Shown: piece by piece, positions 59,679 through 64,000 of the stretch
Numbering within the stretch: position 1 is the stretch's first letter
Layout: every line of letters starts with the position of its first letter
Source of the DNA: CAVVPY01 sp963750295
GTDB lineage: Bacteria; Actinomycetota; Actinomycetes; Mycobacteriales; Jatrophihabitantaceae
Assembly (NCBI GenBank): GCA_963750295.1
Contig: CAVVPY010000001.1
Coordinates: 62,001-126,000, forward strand
Length of the DNA: 64,000 nt
Reading direction: 5' to 3'
Notes under the pieces: model-generated
Told to the model about the DNA's origin: nothing
What the model saw: the letters and a program-made list of their open reading frames with translations, nothing else
Databases searched by the model: none
Position numbers and translations under genes: made by a program

Positions 59679-60481
59679 CCGAGCCGGATCCCAGCCAGCT
59701 GGGTGGCCTGAGCGACGAGGCGACCGGTGCTGTCCCACACGAAGCACGCCTCGTCGACGCGCCCGTCATCGATGAGCTGCGCCCGCTGTTGCACGCGGAC
59801 CGGCCCGGGAGCGGGCAGCGCGCGCACGTACCCGGTCAGTTCCAGCGTCGGGACCCAGCCGGTCGGCGAGATCTCGAGGGTGGCCGGGGGGAAGGCGTCC
59901 ACGGCGTAGAGCAGGGACGCCGTGTCGAACGGCTCGTCACCGGGGAGGCTGAGCCAGCCGTTGAGCACGCCGCGTCCGCTCGGCGCGCCGCGGGCGAAAC
60001 CGAGGTCGGCCGGATCGATGCGGATCTCGACGATGTCCATGATCGCGACGCGCAGGCCCGTCGGGGTCACGCCCGGCAGGCGGATGCAGTCGGCGAGGGC
60101 AGTTGCCGGCGGGGTAGGCAGACCTGCGTCCCAGAACGGTGCCGAGCCGCTCGCCAATGTGCTGGTGGTCAGTAGCGCCTCGACGCAGACCCGGTCGTCC
60201 TGCTGCATGCGTACGCGGAACTGGCTCGCCGATCGGCCGGTCCGCAACGCGAGTACCTCGATCGTGACCGGGCCGTGCGCGGGCGGCGCGAGGTAGTGCG
60301 CGCTGGCGGCGATGACGTGCGGGTGCGGCCCGACCTCGATGGCGGCCCGGCCGATGATCGCGAGCAGGTAACCACCGTTGGGTTTACCGCCGATCGTCCA
60401 CTCAGGGCTGACCTGGGCGACGAACGGGCCCGGCGCGGTACCGGTGAGGCCGCTGACTGCGGCGAACGAGTGATGGTCCAC
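59675..60481 (-). CDS. TesB-like acyl-CoA thioesterase (double hotdog)
   Basis: A 268-residue protein with two hotdog folds of the 4HBT_3/TesB type. PEWTIGGKPNGGYLLAIIGRA (about 28-47) is the first hotdog signature helix; RSASQFRVRMQQDDR (about 82-96) and the second-domain PTLELTGYVRA (about 208-218) and EACFVWDSTGRLVAQATQL (about 245-263) complete the pattern. It cleaves acyl-CoA to free acid and CoA; chain length unknown. GTG 60481 starts where homology begins. It is the first gene of a pair with the Gfo/Idh/MocA oxidoreductase. Confidence 0.85.
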   Translation of the reverse strand: MDHHSFAAVSGLTGTAPGPFVAQVSPEWTIGGKPNGGYLLAIIGRAAIEVGPHPHVIAASAHYLAPPAHGPVTIEVLALRTGRSASQFRVRMQQDDRVCVEALLTTSTLASGSAPFWDAGLPTPPATALADCIRLPGVTPTGLRVAIMDIVEIRIDPADLGFARGAPSGRGVLNGWLSLPGDEPFDTASLLYAVDAFPPATLEISPTGWVPTLELTGYVRALPAPGPVRVQQRAQLIDDGRVDEACFVWDSTGRLVAQATQLAGIRLG

Positions 60482-60557
60482 GCGTCGATCCAACCAGCGA
60501 GTGGCGCAGGTGGTCGCGGGCGGTGCGCTTTGGCGCACCGCCCGCGGGGTCCTCCGG

Positions 60558-62192
60558 TCAGGCGGTTGGCGGCATCGGCCGCTGGTGAGCGGTCTCGCCG
60601 TGGTGCTCGAGAGCTATCTCGGCCGCCGACGAGACGTCCGGCGGCAGGTCGATCGTCATCTTCGGCCCGGTGAACCACTTCTTCGCCGAGAGGTGCCAGC
60701 CGACCCACAGGGCGAACAGCAGACCGAACACGACGATCGGCGTGTAGTTGACGAACTTCAGGCTGCTCCAGCCGAAACCCTTGTACCAGGGCGCGCCGGC
60801 CGAGGAGGTGGGCAAGATGGCGATCACCGAGGTCACCGCGATCTCTGCCACGGCAACCAGGCACATCCACTTGTACTTGCGGCCGAGTGTCCACCCGCCG
60901 CCCTGGAACGAGTCGCCGGCCCGCCAGCGCAGCCAGATCGGGATCGCGAATGCGACGTACAGGCCGACGACACCGATCGAGACCACGGCGAAGAACGCGA
61001 CCGGTACCGGGGCTCCGTTGATGTCCACCTTCACCAGCGCCGGTGCGGTCAGGATCACCGCGACCACCGCAGACAGGATGACGCCGTACACGGGCACCCG
61101 GTTCTTGTTCAGCCGTGACCAGTACTGGGCTCCCGGCACCGCGCCGTCGCGGCTGAAGGCGAACAGCATGCGGGTGGTGCTGGTCATGCAGGCGACGGTG
61201 CAGAAGAACTGCCCGGCCGTCGAGATCAGCAACACGAGGCTGGCCCAGTTGGTGGTCAGGGCCTGGCTGAAGATCACCGACACGGCACCACCGCCCGCGG
61301 TGACACCGGCCTCGTCCTGGACCGCGAAGAGGAACGCGAGCAGCAGGATCCAGCCGCCGATCGCGGAGTAGAAGATCGAGCGCCAGATCCCCTTGGCGGC
61401 AGCGTTGGCAGCCTGGTGCGTCTCCTCGGACAGGTGAGCCGACGCGTCGTAGCCGGTGATCGTGTACTGGGTCAGGATCACCGACAGGGGGAGCACACCG
61501 AACAGGAACGCCATGCCGGTGGAGTTCCCACCGAAGAAGCCGGTGTTGTTGACCGTGTCGGTGAACACCGACGAAACGCTCGCGTGGTGAGAGGGTGCGA
61601 ACACGAGGATCAGCACGACCACGCTCGCACCGATGACGTGCCACCACACCGACACGTTGTTCAGCACCGCGAGCAGCTGGCTGCTGAAGATGTTGACGAG
61701 TGCGGCCAGGAACAGGACGACGAGGAAGATCAGGAACGTACGGGTCAGGCTGTAGCCCTCGGCCCACGAGGTGCTGTACGTGTCGAGGGTGAGATCGAAG
61801 AAGGTGGCGCAGCCGTAGGCGACGGACGCATCGATCGCGAGCAGGCCGATCAGGTTCAGCCAGCCGGTGTAGTACCCGGCCTTGACGCCGCCGAGCTTGG
61901 ACGCCCACCAGTAGATGCCGCCCGACGTCGGGAATGCCGATACCAGTTCGGACATGCACAGGCCGATGACGAGAATGAACAGGCCGGCAATCGGCCAGCC
62001 CCAGGCGATCGCGGCCGGGCCGCCGTTGTTCCAGCCGACGGCGAAGGTCGTGAAGCAGCCGGCCAGGATCGAGATGATCGAGAACGAGATGGCGAAGTTC
62101 GAGAACCCCGACCACGTCCGATTGAGCTCCTGCTTGTAACCAAGCTCGGCGAGTCTTTGCTCGTCCGCATCCTTGTACACCGTCTCGGTCAC
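60558..62192 (-). CDS. APC-superfamily amino acid/amine permease
   Basis: A 544-residue transporter with 12 expected membrane helices. The N-terminal ELNRTWSGFSNFAISFSIISILAG (helix 1, unwound Gly region about 30-46), EETHQAANAAAKGIW (about 258-272) and FAFSRDGAVPG (about 348-358) are APC/GABA-permease signatures. Likely cargo is an amino acid or amine. GTG 62192 has AAGGAG overlapping the stop region of the choline-kinase-like gene, 4 bases upstream, so the two are co-transcribed. With the adjacent kinase-like and demethylating flavoenzyme genes, choline, ethanolamine or a methylated glycine is the probable substrate. Confidence 0.9.
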   Translation of the reverse strand: MTETVYKDADEQRLAELGYKQELNRTWSGFSNFAISFSIISILAGCFTTFAVGWNNGGPAAIAWGWPIAGLFILVIGLCMSELVSAFPTSGGIYWWASKLGGVKAGYYTGWLNLIGLLAIDASVAYGCATFFDLTLDTYSTSWAEGYSLTRTFLIFLVVLFLAALVNIFSSQLLAVLNNVSVWWHVIGASVVVLILVFAPSHHASVSSVFTDTVNNTGFFGGNSTGMAFLFGVLPLSVILTQYTITGYDASAHLSEETHQAANAAAKGIWRSIFYSAIGGWILLLAFLFAVQDEAGVTAGGGAVSVIFSQALTTNWASLVLLISTAGQFFCTVACMTSTTRMLFAFSRDGAVPGAQYWSRLNKNRVPVYGVILSAVVAVILTAPALVKVDINGAPVPVAFFAVVSIGVVGLYVAFAIPIWLRWRAGDSFQGGGWTLGRKYKWMCLVAVAEIAVTSVIAILPTSSAGAPWYKGFGWSSLKFVNYTPIVVFGLLFALWVGWHLSAKKWFTGPKMTIDLPPDVSSAAEIALEHHGETAHQRPMPPTA

Positions 62193-62196
62193 TGCG

Positions 62197-63177
62197 CTAG
62201 CTCCTTCGCGGTTGGTTGACGTGCCCAGCGTCCTGGATGAGGCGGGCGAGATCGTGATCGTCGAACTGGGCGACTGCTCGCTCGTACTTCTCCATGCCCC
62301 AGGTCCAGAAGTCGAAGTCGGCGGTTCCGACTGCGTCCTGGATCGAGGCCCACAACGTCCAGCCGTACTGGGACATCAGCGCCAGCAGCCGCGCCCTGGC
62401 AAGCAGCGCATCGGTGACGGTTTCGAAGTACGCGCTCAGCAGGTCGCCGAGACGCTCCGGTGGCAGTGCGGCCTCGCTCCAGATGTTGCCCAACTCGAAG
62501 CACGGGTCGTTGTTGCCCGAGTACTCGTAGTCGATGAACCACAGCCGCGCGCCGTCGTCCATGATGTTGGCCGCGAGCAGGTCGTTGTGGCACGGCACCG
62601 TGGCCAGCGGAGCCGCGGCGAGCGCGGCGCGGATCCGTTCGACGAGCGGCATGAAGTCGCGATAGCGGGCCGGTATCCGGAAGCCGTTCTCCTCGACGAC
62701 CGAGAGGTACTGGCGCTGGACCGCGAACATGTCGAACTCGTTCACGAACCGGGGGGACTCGTGCAACTTCCGGCATAGCTGCCCAACCCGAGCCAATCGG
62801 CGCGAGTCGTCGAGGTCGGCAGCCGTGAAGGTCTTGCCCTCGATCCATTCGACGGCGGCAATGCCGACGTCCGGCTGGCAGCTGAGCACCTTGGGTCCGA
62901 CCCCTGCGTCGGCGGCGGATCGGGAGTTGGCGCACTCGGCGACCCGATCGATCGACAGTAACGGGGTCTTGGTGCCCGAGATGCGCACAACGATCGGATC
63001 GGCGCCTATTGGCACCACCTTGTAGATCCGATTCGTCAGGCCACCAGGCATTTCCTCGACGGATCGTGATTTTCCGTGCAGTGCAGGAATCCGGTCGAGG
63101 GCAGCATCGAACTCGGCGTCAGCCGTCGGCGGACGCGTCGGGATCGAGGCGGCGGCAGTGCCGTGCCCAGCAACCAC
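62197..63177 (-). CDS. choline/ethanolamine kinase-family phosphotransferase
   Basis: A 326-residue APH-fold kinase. The Brenner motif CHNDLLAANIM (about 199-209) has the catalytic Asp and Asn; WFIDYEYSGNNDPCFELGN (about 216-234) is the metal Asp with the choline-kinase signature; VVRISG (about 70) carries the start of the N-lobe. The GTG at 63177 is eight bases from GGAGGAGG; the frame extends further upstream but without a better site. It phosphorylates an amino alcohol such as choline or ethanolamine. It precedes a permease gene and is divergent from a dimethylglycine-dehydrogenase-like gene. Confidence 0.88.
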   Translation of the reverse strand: MVAGHGTAAASIPTRPPTADAEFDAALDRIPALHGKSRSVEEMPGGLTNRIYKVVPIGADPIVVRISGTKTPLLSIDRVAECANSRSAADAGVGPKVLSCQPDVGIAAVEWIEGKTFTAADLDDSRRLARVGQLCRKLHESPRFVNEFDMFAVQRQYLSVVEENGFRIPARYRDFMPLVERIRAALAAAPLATVPCHNDLLAANIMDDGARLWFIDYEYSGNNDPCFELGNIWSEAALPPERLGDLLSAYFETVTDALLARARLLALMSQYGWTLWASIQDAVGTADFDFWTWGMEKYERAVAQFDDHDLARLIQDAGHVNQPRRS

Positions 63178-63266
63178 AGAGCGTCCTCCTCCCGATCGAT
63201 GACCGGCCCCAGCACGCACCCCGATGCAAACGCGGTGTCGGGATGGTAGGCCCGCGAGGATGCAAG

Positions 63267-63283
63267 GGTCTAGTACCCAGACC
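63267..63283. promoter_or_regulatory. inverted repeat in the divergent gap of the amine cluster
   Basis: GGTCT-N7-AGACC lies between the kinase-like gene (start 63177) and the flavoenzyme gene (start 63339). It is the best palindrome in this 161-bp gap and may be an operator; the regulator is not in the window. Confidence 0.4.
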
Positions 63284-63338
63284 TTTACTTCTGTGGAGCT
63301 CTTGTCCGTGCCGCACCCGATGAGCATGATGTTCAGTC

Positions 63339-64000
63339 ATGGCGCCAGGGGCAGAGCTCCCGCAGGCTGCCCGCATTGTCATCATTGGTGGTGGCGTGGG
63401 CGGCGCCAGCGTTGCGTACCACTTGGGCGAACTGGGCGAAACCGACGTCCTGCTGCTTGAGCGCTCTGAGCTGACGAGCGGGTCGACCTTTCACTCGGCC
63501 GGCCTGGTCGGCCAGTTGCGCGCCGACCCGACGTTGACCCGCATGAACATGTACTCCGTCGAGCTGTACCGGAAGCTGCAGACGAGTGAGTACCAGCTCG
63601 GGTGGACCGAGAGCGGTGGCATCAAGCTCGCATCCAGCCCGGAACGGCTTGCGGAGATTCGCCGCCAAATCAGTTGGGCGCGTACCTACGACCTGCCGCT
63701 GCACGAGATCTCGGCGGCGGAGGCAAAGCAGCTGTTCCCGTTGATCGACACCGACGGCGTGGTCGGCGCCGCCTATCTGGAGTCCGACGGCTATCTTGAT
63801 CCGTCCCAGCTGTGTTACGCGCTCGCGAATCTCGCCCGGGCGGCCGGCATCCAGATCGCCGAACGCACCCGAGTCGTTGCCATCGAGGTCGAAGGCCGCC
63901 GGGTGCGCGGGGTTCGGACCGACCGCGGCGACGTGCAGTGCGAGGTGGTCGTCGATTGCGGGGGCATATACGCCGCCGAGATCGCACGGATGGCGGGGGT
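63339..64000 (+). CDS. dimethylglycine/sarcosine dehydrogenase-like FAD enzyme (partial, runs off right edge)
   Basis: The first 220 codons of a D-amino-acid-oxidase-type flavoprotein. The dinucleotide motif IVIIGGGVGGASVAYHL (about 13-29) is followed by TSGSTFHSAGLVGQLR (about 47-62), the segment that in dimethylglycine and sarcosine dehydrogenases holds FAD, including the His that can bind it covalently. The SGGIKLA and YLDPSQLCYALA segments also fit. These enzymes remove a methyl group as formaldehyde, often via a GcvT-like domain, which would lie beyond the edge. ATG 63339 has no strong ribosome site. Divergent from the choline-kinase-like gene and permease. Confidence 0.85.
   Translation, partial: MAPGAELPQAARIVIIGGGVGGASVAYHLGELGETDVLLLERSELTSGSTFHSAGLVGQLRADPTLTRMNMYSVELYRKLQTSEYQLGWTESGGIKLASSPERLAEIRRQISWARTYDLPLHEISAAEAKQLFPLIDTDGVVGAAYLESDGYLDPSQLCYALANLARAAGIQIAERTRVVAIEVEGRRVRGVRTDRGDVQCEVVVDCGGIYAAEIARMAG

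Overview
The window is high-GC DNA with dense, short-gapped genes, frequent GTG starts and several start codons without a ribosome site but with a TAnnnT box 6-7 bases upstream (leaderless-type). Together with a mycothiol-dependent isomerase-family gene, a CU044_5270-type sigma-linked protein, an ECF41 sigma factor and a full-length EI-fused DhaM, this points to a chromosomal segment of an actinobacterium (genus not assignable from sequence alone). I see no tRNA, rRNA, insertion sequence, prophage or CRISPR array.

Layout. 1-3.3 kb: a MarR regulator divergent from an isomerase-family gene over two palindromes; a sigma factor with a CU044_5270-type membrane partner; and a small conserved gene whose broken second copy lies on the other side of the sigma pair. 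3.3-12.7 kb: the most striking locus, two translationally coupled genes for a compact Tc-toxin-like complex: a 1147-residue TcA-related protein and a 1955-residue fused TcB-TcC (SpvB, FG-GAP repeats, RHS core) with a variable C-terminal cargo of hydrophobic helices plus an HExxH metalloprotease-like motif. 12.8-18.5 kb: a complete dihydroxyacetone/glycerol module (channel, DhaK, DhaL, and a DhaM that carries EIIA, HPr and a full EI) under an IclR regulator with a perfect operator palindrome. 18.6-24 kb: a tandem HD-GYP/LuxR protein, an alpha/beta hydrolase, a truncated Fpg/Nei remnant, an ECF41 sigma factor coupled to its epimerase partner with a matching autoregulatory promoter, and an M23 peptidase. 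24-32.4 kb: secreted proteins (lipoprotein, Asp-box propeller protein, YVTN-type propeller), a VOC/TetR pair, a hydrolase split into two overlapping reading frames, and an MBL-fold enzyme.

32.4-38.3 kb: an XRE-cupin regulator divergent from a five-gene operon (amino-acid ABC transporter, ureohydrolase, TPP decarboxylase) best read as uptake and breakdown of arginine or a guanidino compound by the 2-ketoarginine route. 38.3-44.2 kb: a luciferase-like oxidoreductase, a secreted CocE-type hydrolase, a ClC antiporter, a small zinc-ribbon membrane protein and a MarR regulator. 44.3-50.2 kb: a tightly packed operon (TPP enzyme, membrane protein, gluconate-dehydrogenase-type small subunit with a nine-copy Ser-Glu-Asp tail, GMC oxidoreductase, enolase-superfamily dehydratase), an apparently uncharacterised sugar-acid or polyol oxidation pathway. 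50.5-60.5 kb: an Ig-like secreted protein, a large two-domain class III cyclase/STAND-type ATPase, an acyl-CoA dehydrogenase, a Nudix hydrolase, a Gfo/Idh/MocA oxidoreductase and a thioesterase. 60.5-64 kb: an APC permease and a choline-kinase-like phosphotransferase divergent from a dimethylglycine/sarcosine-dehydrogenase-like flavoenzyme that runs off the right edge, suggesting use of choline-derived amines.

Functional names rest on motifs read by eye; no database search was possible. Start codons were chosen on ribosome sites, overlaps and where family homology begins.
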